DNA of 60,899 nt, taken from IMG/VR virus record IMGVR_UViG_3300009164_002363, positions 1 through 60,899 of that record; one strand, written 5' to 3'. Shown one piece after another: positions 34,901 through 42,112 of the stretch. Each line of letters begins with the position of its first letter. Position 1 is the stretch's first letter. Source of the DNA: a virus. A program made the position numbers and the translations under genes. The notes under the pieces were generated by a model, which worked only from the letters and a program-made list of their open reading frames with translations, had not been told where the DNA came from and did no database searches.

Positions 34901-36360
34901 TTGACTAATAAGTCGGTATCTGCTGTAAATAATACCCTCATGCCTTCTGCAAGATCTACGCCATCAATATTATACCCCAGCGTGCCTTCAATTGTTGAGA
35001 ATACATCTGTAGTAAATGTATCAATTAATGTAACATTTGTTTTTGCTTGATGGCCAAAATTAAATAATTTTAAGCCAGCATCAAATTCAATAATAGGACG
35101 AATTGCTCGAGCAGATTGATCTAAGGACGGTACTTGGCCAGCGGCTGTAGCTGCTGCAATAATTACATCTTGGTGGAACCAACGGTTATATCGGCTCCAC
35201 GGATTTCTATCTATACTGCCACGGGCAACTAGAATGTAATCTTTTCTCTGCGGGAAAGAAGTTGCTGTACTAAAAGGACTTTGATCAAATGCATCATCAT
35301 CAAACAACAGTGCTTTTTCTTGAGAATAAGAACTAATAATCTCTAAGTCAACTTCGGAAACTAAACGAATAGCAGTGCCAACTCCTTCAACATACCAGTA
35401 TCCAATAGAATAATTTAGAGGGTATATGTTACCTGTAAACTTTACTTTCATACCGTTTGATAGCGGGATTCCACTATTCATAGTATAAGTTTTTTTGCCT
35501 AACACATCAGCTTCAACATTTAAGTAAGTGTTATCGTCAATATCTAATACATGAAATGCGCCGCCGGTATCAGCACCGTTTTCGCTAACATAGTATAATA
35601 CATCAGGGGCATTAACACCAACAGTAAATGTTACTGTACCAAATTCAACTGCTGATGCAGATACCCCAACGGTATATCTTTCAAGATCACCAGCTACTCT
35701 AGAAGTCTTAATACTAAAAGGATTACCTAAGCTATTAATTACAAAAGTATAAGTTTGACCTCTATATAACGTCAACGTAGGATTACGGGTTAGACCGTCA
35801 GGAGAGAATAAAAATGCATAGTTGTCTGACTCGTCAACTGCTTCAACGGTATATGTACTTTCTATAGCTAATTGTTGCCCGGCTATTTCAATAGGAGCTG
35901 GTCCATACGGTAACCAATAGTATTGTTGATAATTAACAAACTTGTCCCAATTAATATGAGGGTTCCACGAATATGATTCTTGGCGGTTTACCCTTTCATG
36001 ATTTTGCACATTGCCGCCAGATACATCAATATGGTTAATATGGTCAATATAATCTTTATAAAAGTTAGTATTACCAAGGTAATCTTGAATAACTGCTGCT
36101 GGTTCTAATTGATAATTTTGGCGAGTAGTATCTGCGGCTGTTACAAAAATATCACTCGAAGTTACTGCCTTTGCATTTTGACGACCAATATATCCGTTAA
36201 CTTTTTTAACCGTGCCCGGTTGAGTTAACTGATCTAAAGTTGCTTGTAAAAACTTTTTATTACTGTCTGTTCTAAAAATTCTTGGCAATAAATTAGCAGA
36301 TTCTCTGCCTTCTGAACTTGTCAAAGGAATGCCTGATTCGTTTTGATCGTTATTTGCCAT
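22948..36360 (-). CDS. Giant baseplate-region structural protein, 4470 residues
   Basis: One uninterrupted frame of 13.4 kb, directly after gp6 (TAATG overlap), where T4 has gp7 (about 1030 residues). The start is a conserved-looking block (GIPLTSSEGRESANLLPRIF, QPGTVKKVNGYIGRQNAKAV). Around 1215-1260 is a segment with DTDRPHTHPWE and YGPAPYT that I recall from giant proteins of marine T4-like phages. Residues about 2207-2548 hold repeats with FGKKVTLS, FGVETVLSADG and FGTYVQFA followed by VAP/VGAP and Y-x-Y, which look like an FG-GAP beta-propeller. Around 2943-2987 and 3317-3367 are GGSGYITQP-type beta repeats. Probably a baseplate wedge or peripheral fibre component. Function is inferred from position. 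No frameshift or internal stop seen. Confidence 0.8.
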   Translation of the reverse strand: MANNDQNESGIPLTSSEGRESANLLPRIFRTDSNKKFLQATLDQLTQPGTVKKVNGYIGRQNAKAVTSSDIFVTAADTTRQNYQLEPAAVIQDYLGNTNFYKDYIDHINHIDVSGGNVQNHERVNRQESYSWNPHINWDKFVNYQQYYWLPYGPAPIEIAGQQLAIESTYTVEAVDESDNYAFLFSPDGLTRNPTLTLYRGQTYTFVINSLGNPFSIKTSRVAGDLERYTVGVSASAVEFGTVTFTVGVNAPDVLYYVSENGADTGGAFHVLDIDDNTYLNVEADVLGKKTYTMNSGIPLSNGMKVKFTGNIYPLNYSIGYWYVEGVGTAIRLVSEVDLEIISSYSQEKALLFDDDAFDQSPFSTATSFPQRKDYILVARGSIDRNPWSRYNRWFHQDVIIAAATAAGQVPSLDQSARAIRPIIEFDAGLKLFNFGHQAKTNVTLIDTFTTDVFSTIEGTLGYNIDGVDLAEGMRVLFTADTDLLVKGRIFNINFVNVTVPGRQIGFYALPGIDPETNTITIETNVLTNAIGHGLTTGNQVLYLNNGNDSIAGLTNRKAYYVRVLNSTQIQLYNDKNLTVVANIFDTGSDVHKLEVFSGLRRQINLVEADDSLPLENETVLVEEGSVNQGVMYWYNGTTWKIGQKKTLVNQPPLFDVFDSNGISYGNALVYDGTTFAGNKLFSYKIGTGTTDSELGFPLAYQNINNIGDISFEFNLIADKFTYKKVVDIITSTTDSGFLKLIVGLTTVNYVNGWKTTQIQNIQPIVRNFKESGLINNFPIDVYSQVDNLDDLEVRVYINGKRLARSKYTIATNVVRKYVVLTTNVSLTDVVTLKCFSAQQKNDNGYYEVPVNLQNNPLNNNLSEFTLGQVIDHVDTIIDNIDTFIGTYPGTGNLRDIGNVTPYGTRFIQHSGPVNLSLYHFGSTTANVFKALEQARDDYSKFKRAFIVAATSSGIDTDARRHVDMVLAELAKDKSTSRPYYLSDMYGYAASNISEYTVLDPRTKIYPLTVGFNLTVLSNKSVNIYLNDVQLVEGRDYIFGTDVFFEILTDLAEGDMLTAVEYESTDGSFCPATPTKLGLYPKFIPSKFLDTTYTEPTEVIQGHDGSITIAFGDYRDDLILELEKRIFNNIKVQYNPDIFNIHDYIPGYDRATVYSKEEYETILSTFFYQWTSYVGQDFTKQNVEWWDRLNPFTFNYRGNYAPDGSSVPAYWRGVYRWLLDTDRPHTHPWECLGFSLPPHWWQEVYGPAPYTSNNLIMWDDIRQGIVREPSKPIRRLEKFAKSILAKGTPVTETGELQDPLNSNFVSGLIKPTAEGYYSFGDVGPVESAWRRSGHYPFAIIQAALLMQPNKVLGTCLDRSRIVRNLSGQLVYSTSGLRIRLTDIVLPSTAASASRVLTSGLINYIIDYLTNDTTFLINQYQTDLDTLTNNLGIKLGGFTAKNKFKLLLDSKNPTSTGSIFIPEENYTVFLNTSSAVKKVAYSGVVITKHADGFEISGYYNEQPYFNYHPWLESARTINVGGISESYIVWSAGKKYVAGGIVFYGNRYYRVNVTHTATDTFDNALFSRLASLPVTGGRDADIRKSWDTTVALTLGYGTKLATVQEVVDFLQGYGSYLTAQGFIFDDFNTTLKSITNWETAVKEFMFWTTQNWGAGAVLSLSPAANRITLQTSKSVVNDLLDPFFGYKIFRVDGQKLDPEFTNTYRNDATSQFSITPKSTTHGIYGAVFYMIQKEHVLILDNRTLFNDVIYDLEPGYRQERIKVIGYVSQNWNGGFNIPGFIFDQARINDWSMWTDYKLGDIVKYKEFYYSALSTLPGVQEFNAADWAMLDSKPTAKMVANWDYRSEQFTDFYDLDTDNFDAEQQKFAQHLIGYQKRQYLENIIKDDVSQYKFYQGMIIEKGTQNVLNKLFDVLSADGMESLTFDEEWAVRVGDYGAVTSFNETEFILDESQFKINPQPIELVSTIDATVVDFVYRQRPSDVYIKPLGYNNNIWTVTGTKQYLRTPGFVRYDDVNLSVDVLSDALQNDISTFVEGDYVWCAFENTLNSFKERWNIYRFTQSAFNVTKAEYFYNSTSKLGEIVLTCNIVPDVVAGDIVGLTNVPVPKDGFYTVYSVGVERVGGTPSASTPRKIVIRAVATGWEPLPEPPGIILYQFIPCLFSTVDDVNDNLPTSIKPSELVWTKDSGNGTWGVYENNKVYNSFNIDLATIPDLTGINFGKKVTLSQNGTTAVVTDADQIIILDRKNTISTYDVAPTYNWIQNQSIVLDTTIADIAGQEFGVETVLSADGMWLAIAAPSASNVNSSGYDNQGYVSLYYKTLGIGYTFVNYITSQDAAAAELFGSKLAFAKLGNTYILAVSAADTVYFYQTTASSPWADYVDPLSISNVENITISADGSVFAAAVPTDDEVQVYTLISTSYVLSNTITSIAGESISLSQSSQYIAVGNNNGNVYIYETDNTSTPYQTIASITKDSGDQFGTYVQFANNDSTLIVFATGASRIDIYDLYGTEFLYGESVSSTTVSYGASIAAGNNTIIVGAPDAAASAGAVFSYVKYPEQRSWTLRVQEQPRPNISNVKKAYLYNKITNKIVTYLDVVDPIQGKIPGPAEQEIRYKTYFDPATYSTGTSAVNVDSGLNWTKSQVGMLWWDLTRAKFLDNQGGEVVYRSTTWNKLYKTASIDIYEWVETKYLPSEWDKLADTTKGLAAGISGQSRYGDAIYSVKNKYDTVGQKLIPTYYFWVKHKKITPNVPGRTLSAESISSLISDPIGYGYTCVAPTGTSSFSLVNFNNLLEGNDIVLNFQTWLIDNHDINMHSQWKIISEYVNTTIPKNIENKWIDSLIGKDSNDRVVPDTNLPLKNRYGIEFRPRQGMFVNRVEALKQYIEHVNSILMDHLIVDDFDISDLMLSEPAPSTVSGLWDTTIDFETELKFVGTSTLVDAKLRAVTENGVITDVLIDNPGYGYKNPPIIKISSSGSGAVLTPVLDAVGRIINVHIENAGRNYFDDTILTTRSYSVLVLSDTNSFDKWSIYAWNSKDKVWDRARSQSYDVTKFWNYADWYATGYTQFTKIDYLVDNTYYLVTLSANIGSIVKVKNIGTGGWLLLEKYNNLTTIDYTQNYKVVGRQDGTIQFSSSIYTFINSSVGFDNQLFDASLYDNFAAAELRIIISTIKDKILVDDLRVDYLKLFFASLRYVLHEQIFVDWAFKTSFVKATHNVGELKEKVTYNNDNLSNFEDYINEVKPYRTKIREYVSSYNKTDYARQSTTDFDLIPLVNDNLTVTPMSVTVQADGSIAAGSNNILSYPWKHWYDHVGFTVQSIEIFDGGSGYITQPIVKIEGGFGSGAQAKAYISNGKVNRIDLISGGTGYLKAPTVIIDGGLSETGTAATVVAIIESEVVRANKVAIKFDRITRDYYTSGELNKVSEDLLGTGSRVQFALKWSPRIEIGSVSIKLYPAGINPDTAGVTGIDILRGEYKLSTKKSTSKGYTSYSGLLTLDTAPAIGEKIRIIYERNFEHLSAADRIKFFYKPTAGMLGVDLSQLMHGIDYDGVQLQGMGFGATGGWDALPWFTDEWDGFDPKYDDRIITVNTAGDYDHTLGYVPAAGEIINVYISRYTPTPTFNIISATESALSDKSVWITTSAPHGFTANMFVTIAGVTAGNYNGTYRIRQVISENVFSINLDTTVDLGSAGTVFAYTYSAPIRLDDPNFTTYPMLDKPTVVMASIIADGITDLVTIPDAHLTINNKDKIILRKSTSDGSILPQPNEYDTQLQGGAFDGSTLTTATGYAPADINIDGDDFVTPTTSHAPEEIVPGHITDAVAIKVYHRPAGGAPNILFKNYKGNGTTTEFIIGQYFATDRSVIVKVGNEIIDQLDYTIDWSSNLIKFDTAPITDSVVSVISIGFNGEDILDLDYFIADGSTTEYVTRAPWLEGALNSTVLVNGVVADYELFKTDSTYDSPNRVAIRFGEAVEENTLINYMIDTSTSIQTSSVVKSQIITTNGVDTSYNLDNLNSSLLPGNRLQPYETNIIVRKGQEILRPPTVMYFSMLDNKLSYSIPAHKFATYTINATDIQVYSDSNKLTPGVEYIVDLLGITIELAQSSYVENAKLAVVVNLDSDYSVTNNGTIEFATVYPDNTDIEIITFYNHMLLDIDRTTDVFVPSTILTPGTTDYYEFTNKLGGQFSLRRPAVSDDFVWVIKNGTLLTHSVDYVVEDDRVTVKLKDWLVNTDVVQVMLFSDETITTSFGFMQFKDMLNRVHYKRLREDKASTLAVDLIQSDIEITVTDGAVFSLPNPALNLPGIIEINGERIEYFTKIGNVLGQLRRGTLGTGTPVVHAAGESVQDIGPTETIPYTDTIIVNTFVSDGVTTNLGNLAYTPTDVNEVDVFVNGYRLKKAEYNLFVESNNYPNSPYPYSPEGDSTFPAEFSVDGTTNGITLTTAAAEKTKVVIVKKELKLWEDEGKSLANSNNKIANFLKENATVWPR

Positions 36361-39300
36361 TAGTAACTCCCACTAGTAATAGACTGTGTACTTAATGTAG
36401 ATGATGTCATAGTTATTGTTCCGCTACTGTTAATCTTACTAGCAGTTACAGCTGATATAATTTCAAGGTTGTCAATGGTTGCACCATTAATAAAAATTTG
36501 ATCTTTTTCTGATCGTATTTCATATAGGCCACCAAACGATAATGTAGTGTCTTTAGGTACTATTAAAAAGTTTACAATGTTAGGAGTTAGTCGACTCATT
36601 ACATAAGATGACAGTTCACTAAAATAAAAACTGTCACCAAAGTCCCAATTTTCAAGTGCAAAAAACTCGTTAATTGCTGATAGTACTCTTGACTTAACAT
36701 CATTATCACTAATAACAATTTCTGAATTTTTTACAATTTTAAAAGTTGCTTGTACATCTAATGATGCTTTTTCTCCAAATAATACTTTATATTTTACTGG
36801 GTGATAAATTAGTTCGTCGCTGATTGATTTAATCTTATTAAGATCAGTAGACAATAATGTATACAAATAGTCAGTACTAGGTGCTAGTGGTTCAGTAGTA
36901 CGAGAACCGGCTAACCACTGACGATATGTTTTATCATACTGTTTGGTTAAAATAAATGTATCTATAATATTTGTTAATCCTGGATCTATACGAGATTCAT
37001 AATCTGCATTATGAATATATTGGAATTTAACATCTTTGCGGCCATTATATACTTTGTAATTTAATGATAGTGTAAAAGATGAATTGCTGTTAAGTTGTTT
37101 AACCACATCTACATCTTTAAAATAAAAATATTGACCATTGTTAAAATTTTGTAGCCCTTCATTAACAGTAGCCAATTCTGAATCTTTAATTAGTACCGTA
37201 CCGTTACTGTTATCAAACAATTTATAATCTTCTTGTCCTTGAGCAATAATATATCTTTCAAGTATTACATATTTTCTATCGTCTGCAACAGGATTTAATA
37301 TATCCATTTGATCAACAATTTCTTCAAACAGCTCAGGATTATCAACTACGCTATCATCATCGGTATCACTAAACGTAATTTGAATTTTCTTTGTGTCAAC
37401 ATATCCGTCTAACCCGGTAAATTCTTCAGTAATCTCCCACTCACGATCGTAGGTAAATGAACTAATAAACGCTGGTGGTGCAGTGTTAATTCCTAATACT
37501 TTAATTTTATCTTTCACAATAGTATTAGTACGTGTATCATAAATCTTATCGCTTGCATCAAAGAAGAATCGAATTTGCTTATCGCTTTCAAAAATATATC
37601 TAATTAATCTCGATTTAACTGTATAAAATTCAGTATTAGTAGTAAACAATATTAACCAACTAGAATCTCTTTGCTGGTTAGAATTATTACCTTGATTAGC
37701 TGTACTAAAATTTTCTAAGGTATTTAAGTTAACTTCAAATACAATTTTCCAAGTGGCTGTTTCAGTATCGTATCGCAGGCCAAATGGCTTATTTGAAAAT
37801 ATCAAATCTACCATTGTGGCAATTACTGTTGGGCTAATAGCTGCCTTCCATGCTGGAATAATTGCAGATAATATTGAAGTCTCTGGGATGATATCGTTTA
37901 GAATTACTGTTCCGGATCCGTCAATAAGTGTACCAGATCCTGCATTCGTACCATCACCTACAACAGATATTACTTTTACCCATAACGAATCTGTTGAGTT
38001 TGCAGCTGGATTTGCAGGGTCAATAGTTTCTAATTTATTGTCATTAGATTTATTAAAATATTTGTTAGCTGGTGCCGTAAATTTTAATAGTGAACCAGCT
38101 GTAACAAATCGTAAATTAGTACTGGTATATGAGCCAAGCATAACGGGAACTCCGGACGTTCTAAGAGATCCAGTTGACTGATTAGTGTCCACAGTGTTAC
38201 TATACCATGTGACATTCTCAATTGTAACTCTAGAAAATTTCGAATAGTAGAAATCACGCAGTTGAGCTGTCTTTAATGTTTCATAAACTTGGTTGTAAAT
38301 TACTGCTTCAATGTCAGTACGAGTAGTATAGTTAAATCTAAAACTACTTGTATATTCTTCTTTATATAAGGCACCGTCATCACCAAACAAATTAGTTTTA
38401 CTATATTTGCCGGTAGGGTCAACTAGGTCAAAGTATCGGCTAATGCCGCTGGCACTTCTATTAACTGCTTTGACTTTTATAACTTCTTGATTAATTCCAA
38501 GCGGACTTAGATTATAATCTTCAGCAGTAATCATCCTATTTTGTGTATAATAGGTAGAAGGTGCATTATTTTTAATGCTAGTGTTAGATTCAGCTTCTGT
38601 AGAATTACTAACTGATGATTGTAAACTTAATGTTAGTGTTAAAGTTTCAGCTTGTCCAAAATTAGACACGTATGGAACTTCAATAACTACGTTTTTAACA
38701 TCACGAGGATTAATTGTATAGCTAATGCCGTTGCTTGCACGATAGTAAACTCTAAATGTGCCTCTTGGTAGGTTACCAAATGTGCCGTCACTAAATGTTA
38801 AACTGATACGATCATTTGAACGAGTAGTAACATTATAGATGTTTTTAATAGACTTGTTTAAGCTATTATAGATGATATTATTACCTTCAAGACTTGGTAC
38901 TTTAGCCCAATATTCTGACTCAACGCCTGTTTGATTTAAGCGATATAACCATACGTCAGTGTTGTTAACATTAACTGCATCAAGGTCAACTGTTTCATTA
39001 GTTGCAGGTTGATCAATTGTAAATGTGCCTTGATTTAAGATTCCTTGTCTAAAATGTAGAAAGAATCCGCTATTGGTACTTCCGGCGCCACGACCGTCAT
39101 TTCTATAGACAAATCCTAATCGATTACCAATTGCAGGTGGCTCTTCGTAAATTTCTTCTGCGCCCTTAAATGTAGTAGATACTACTTCAAAACTCATGTT
39201 TCGTCCGTCAATAGCTTTTGTAAATGCGTAAACTGGTACACTGACATTAGCAGCTTGGAAGCGGTATTGTTCTGTGGGGATGTTGTATATGTCGGCTTTA

Positions 39301-39824
39301 TCGTCAGGATTTCCAAACTGGCGAGTTGCAGGAAGGGCTGCATTTATTATTTTAATAAACTGATCATACCAGTTAGCATTAGCTGGATCGTTCCACCCAA
39401 TTACTTGATTAACTAGGTTTCGACCGTTAGAATCAACCACTGTTTGAGTAGTCTGTACTGCTGTAAATTTTAATAGACCGCTACCGGCTATGTTACGTTT
39501 TGGGTTATAACTAAGCAAGCGGGCAAGGCGTAATACGCTGTCACGACGTTCTGCTAGCTCTAAAAAGTTCTCACGAGCGTTTAAATCTGTGCGGAAACTA
39601 ATGCTTTGGCCAAGGAATGCAATTAGGTCAATAAGGGCTAAGTATTCTGAACTTTCAATGTAATCGTTAAAATCTTCCGGATAGTTTTCACGGATATAAT
39701 TAATCATTACTCTGCGAAGATTTTCAAAGTCGTAGCTTTGGAAATCCGCATTACGAAACGTCTGGTATATACGTTTCCAATCTTCTGCTACCAGTAATCT
39801 ATTTTGTCGATCAGTTGCTGACAT
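36360..39824 (-). CDS. 6: Baseplate wedge protein gp6
   Basis: T4 gp6 forms the dimeric ring that ties the baseplate wedges together; the family is related to Mu/P2 baseplate J. The 1154 residues are longer than T4 gp6 (660). The N-terminal region is clear: DWKRIYQTFRNADFQSYDFENLRRVMINYIRENYPEDFNDYIESSEYLALIDLIAFLGQ, with DLNARENFLELAERRDSVLRLARLLSYNPKRN, a hallmark of gp6. The middle carries an inserted beta-rich region, and the end holds a VLFGEKASLDVQATFKIV domain. It starts after a late-type element 21 bases upstream and ends in a one-base overlap with the giant gene. (N-terminal stretch quoted in parts; positions about 15-110.). Confidence 0.9.
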   Translation of the reverse strand: MSATDRQNRLLVAEDWKRIYQTFRNADFQSYDFENLRRVMINYIRENYPEDFNDYIESSEYLALIDLIAFLGQSISFRTDLNARENFLELAERRDSVLRLARLLSYNPKRNIAGSGLLKFTAVQTTQTVVDSNGRNLVNQVIGWNDPANANWYDQFIKIINAALPATRQFGNPDDKADIYNIPTEQYRFQAANVSVPVYAFTKAIDGRNMSFEVVSTTFKGAEEIYEEPPAIGNRLGFVYRNDGRGAGSTNSGFFLHFRQGILNQGTFTIDQPATNETVDLDAVNVNNTDVWLYRLNQTGVESEYWAKVPSLEGNNIIYNSLNKSIKNIYNVTTRSNDRISLTFSDGTFGNLPRGTFRVYYRASNGISYTINPRDVKNVVIEVPYVSNFGQAETLTLTLSLQSSVSNSTEAESNTSIKNNAPSTYYTQNRMITAEDYNLSPLGINQEVIKVKAVNRSASGISRYFDLVDPTGKYSKTNLFGDDGALYKEEYTSSFRFNYTTRTDIEAVIYNQVYETLKTAQLRDFYYSKFSRVTIENVTWYSNTVDTNQSTGSLRTSGVPVMLGSYTSTNLRFVTAGSLLKFTAPANKYFNKSNDNKLETIDPANPAANSTDSLWVKVISVVGDGTNAGSGTLIDGSGTVILNDIIPETSILSAIIPAWKAAISPTVIATMVDLIFSNKPFGLRYDTETATWKIVFEVNLNTLENFSTANQGNNSNQQRDSSWLILFTTNTEFYTVKSRLIRYIFESDKQIRFFFDASDKIYDTRTNTIVKDKIKVLGINTAPPAFISSFTYDREWEITEEFTGLDGYVDTKKIQITFSDTDDDSVVDNPELFEEIVDQMDILNPVADDRKYVILERYIIAQGQEDYKLFDNSNGTVLIKDSELATVNEGLQNFNNGQYFYFKDVDVVKQLNSNSSFTLSLNYKVYNGRKDVKFQYIHNADYESRIDPGLTNIIDTFILTKQYDKTYRQWLAGSRTTEPLAPSTDYLYTLLSTDLNKIKSISDELIYHPVKYKVLFGEKASLDVQATFKIVKNSEIVISDNDVKSRVLSAINEFFALENWDFGDSFYFSELSSYVMSRLTPNIVNFLIVPKDTTLSFGGLYEIRSEKDQIFINGATIDNLEIISAVTASKINSSGTITMTSSTLSTQSITSGSY

Positions 39825-39844
39825 ACGCCCTTCCCAATTATTGA

Positions 39845-39852
39845 GTATTTAG
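39845..39852 (-). promoter_or_regulatory. Late-promoter-like element CTAAATAC
   Basis: Minus-strand octamer in the 49-base gap between gp25 and gp6, 21 bases before the gp6 start, identical to the element at 19086-19093. Confidence 0.45.
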
Positions 39853-39873
39853 CGTAGTTTATTATGTAGGAGT

Positions 39874-40317
39874 TTAATTCATTAGTCCATTAGCTTGATC
39901 AAATTTCAGCTGTATAGACTCCTGTATGTAGTATGGAAGGTAAGTTAATCTACATTCAATCTGAAGACCACTGTCATACTGTGTAATGATAACTTGGTCA
40001 GCACGGACACGTGGATCATAATTAATTATGTCTTCGACATTCTTTGCCACCAACTGCTTTAGTTCTTCAGTTAGCGGTTCAAATAAAATATCCCAGATCA
40101 CTGTGCCAAATGTTGGATCGTTTAACTTCTCTCCTTGACGTATATGAAAATGATTAAGTATATCCTGTTTGATTAATGCTAGATCGTATAGTGCAAAACT
40201 AGCAGCATCAGGGGAAATCGTGCTGAATCCTTTGTAAGTTTTTGTGCCAGGAACATTCTGTTGTGTCTTAACACCTGGTAAAACAATTTTATCATATAGT
40301 TTAGGATTAGCTGACAT
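39874..40317 (-). CDS. 25: Baseplate wedge protein gp25
   Basis: gp25 is the conserved wedge core protein that initiates sheath assembly; homologous proteins occur in other contractile systems such as type VI secretion (TssE). At 147 residues it is close to T4 gp25 (132). The clearest signature is LYDLALIKQDILNHFHIRQGEKLNDPTFGTVIW, split here as residues about 43-75, followed by FEPLTEELKQLVAKNVEDIINYDPRVR. The start lies eight bases before the end of gp5 reading inwards, and a late-type element overlaps the gap. Gene order gp5-gp25-gp6 is consistent with a baseplate operon. Confidence 0.92.
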   Translation of the reverse strand: MSANPKLYDKIVLPGVKTQQNVPGTKTYKGFSTISPDAASFALYDLALIKQDILNHFHIRQGEKLNDPTFGTVIWDILFEPLTEELKQLVAKNVEDIINYDPRVRADQVIITQYDSGLQIECRLTYLPYYIQESIQLKFDQANGLMN

Positions 40318-40321
40318 AGTA

Positions 40322-40331
40322 ATATTTATTC
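40322..40331 (-). promoter_or_regulatory. Possible late-promoter element GAATAAATAT
   Basis: Minus-strand element overlapping the gp5 stop and only five bases from the gp25 start. The core TAAATA is shared, but transcription from it would leave almost no leader, so it is the weakest of the set. Confidence 0.25.
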
Positions 40332-42110
40332 GCCTGTATTATCATCTTCGGGATCTGCCGGGGTAGCAAGCCTAACAAACGTATCTTCAGCTGTAGAATA
40401 CTGTTTCCATGCGTCTGCAGGAGCAATCATTGTTTCTGAAAAATCTGATTGGTCAGCGGTTTGTTCACCGTCTGTATCTTCATATCTGTCGTCTAGATCT
40501 CTGTCGGTTTCTTCTGGTTTAACTTTTAATGGATCTAAGTTTTCATGGTATGGGTACGGTTCAAACGTTGGCACACGACGCATAATGCTTGGAGGTATGA
40601 CATCTTCTACAAACTCACCAGATTCATCTGACAGCTTGTGCAATTTTAAACGTTGTGGTAATTCTGCTTCACTAGCTTCACTAGCTTCACTTGCTGTAGA
40701 TGCAGTGGGTCCGTTAAAATTAATGTTACCCCCAGATATAGTAGTATTAGCTGCGTTAACTTCTGTATTATCTCCGGAGGTTTGAAAGTTATGACCCCCA
40801 ATATTAAAATCAAAATTTCCACCAACTTTATGTTGGTAGTTGCCGTCAAACACTTTATCTACATTTTCTAATACATGGTGTAGATAGTTTTGATCATACA
40901 ATTTATTAACATCTTGCTTAACATGATGTGTATAATTTTGTTCGTACGTTTTATCAACATCCATCTTTACATGAATTTTTTGATTGCCGTCAACTATTAA
41001 GATTTGGTCTTCTATTACATGTGTGTGTTTTTCACCGCGTACTTTTGTATTAAAATTACGGCCACATTCGATGTTAATATCACGGTCTGCATAGAAATTT
41101 AAATCATTTTGTGTACGTACACTAATGCTGTCTTGCGCATAGATATCTATTTTGCCGTCACTGGTCATTTCAATCCAAGTAGTACCTCGTGCATTGCCAA
41201 TGTAGATCAAATCCTCGGTATTATGCATTAAGATTTGGTGGCCTGTACGGGTTCTAAATCTCATCAACTCATTGTGCAACAGTGTAGGATCGCCATCATC
41301 TTCTTGATTTTCTACTCGCGCATAATCTGGCGGGCCTTCGCTAGCGTTAGTTTTTCTTAACCACTTGTCATCGCCGTCGTCCATGACAAAGCTACTGCCA
41401 CCTAGACGACTAACAAATGTATTTTGATTCCTATATTCTCGTTTACCTACCGCACCTGTCTTAGAACCATCTTGTTTATCAAGTGGGCCAGGTGTTGAAA
41501 TTCCAAAGACCATTGACGGTGTTTCCCTGCGAGCACTGCTTGAGGTAATTCCTCGGATATCATCTTCTAGCAATCCTTGATCATTAAGGACAACTTCTTG
41601 AGGTGTTGCAGGTTTAGTAATAGTAGTTGAGTCAAGAGTTTCAGCACCAATAATTTTATTATATTCTGCAACCGGAACTCTTTCTTTATCTGTAGTCTTA
41701 GATTCATCTACATTGTAGTATGTTGATGCATAACCAGGAGTCATAAAATTCATTTTATCGTCCAGTACACATCCCATCCAGAACCATCCTTGTCCTTCAA
41801 CAAAGATGATCATTACCGTAGATCCTACGTCGGGCGGGATCATCCACATACCATAACTTTTTTGTGTGTTATTATAAGTGTCTTCGGCATCACTTACATA
41901 ATCAACGCTAGTAACTCCGTAAAATGGGCTTAGATACCTTGCTTGAAGAAGTTGCCCTTCTGCCGCATCATCGTTACCAACTTCCCTATATAATTGCACC
42001 TCAAGGATGCCCATATAATTTTTATCATGGTGGCTAATAACTTTGGCCAAGAACGGGCCTGGGTCTGTTTTCCTACCTTCGGATGCGGGGTTTCTTGTAT
42101 CTTCTGCCAT
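40326..42110 (-). CDS. 5: Baseplate hub spike protein gp5, no lysozyme domain seen
   Basis: gp5 is the central spike of the tail tip (VgrG-related). The OB-fold domain is visible at about 15-130 (GPFLAKVISHHDKNYMGILEV, then SYGMWMIPPDVGSTVMIIF and FWMGCVLDDKMNFM). In T4 a lysozyme domain follows; I see no lysozyme motif here. Instead the chain passes to a beta-helix: about residues 370-435 have 16-residue repeats (KMDVDKTYEQNYTHHV, KQDVNKLYDQNYLHHV, LENVDKVFDGNYQHKV) and then GGNFDFNIGG. A linker with three SEA triplets near 473-481 precedes a C-terminal segment with MRRVPTFEPYPYHENLDP. A separate enzyme may degrade the cell wall. Adjacent to the hub gene with a 2-base gap. Confidence 0.88.
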   Translation of the reverse strand: MAEDTRNPASEGRKTDPGPFLAKVISHHDKNYMGILEVQLYREVGNDDAAEGQLLQARYLSPFYGVTSVDYVSDAEDTYNNTQKSYGMWMIPPDVGSTVMIIFVEGQGWFWMGCVLDDKMNFMTPGYASTYYNVDESKTTDKERVPVAEYNKIIGAETLDSTTITKPATPQEVVLNDQGLLEDDIRGITSSSARRETPSMVFGISTPGPLDKQDGSKTGAVGKREYRNQNTFVSRLGGSSFVMDDGDDKWLRKTNASEGPPDYARVENQEDDGDPTLLHNELMRFRTRTGHQILMHNTEDLIYIGNARGTTWIEMTSDGKIDIYAQDSISVRTQNDLNFYADRDINIECGRNFNTKVRGEKHTHVIEDQILIVDGNQKIHVKMDVDKTYEQNYTHHVKQDVNKLYDQNYLHHVLENVDKVFDGNYQHKVGGNFDFNIGGHNFQTSGDNTEVNAANTTISGGNINFNGPTASTASEASEASEAELPQRLKLHKLSDESGEFVEDVIPPSIMRRVPTFEPYPYHENLDPLKVKPEETDRDLDDRYEDTDGEQTADQSDFSETMIAPADAWKQYSTAEDTFVRLATPADPEDDNTGE

Positions 42111-42112
42111 AA

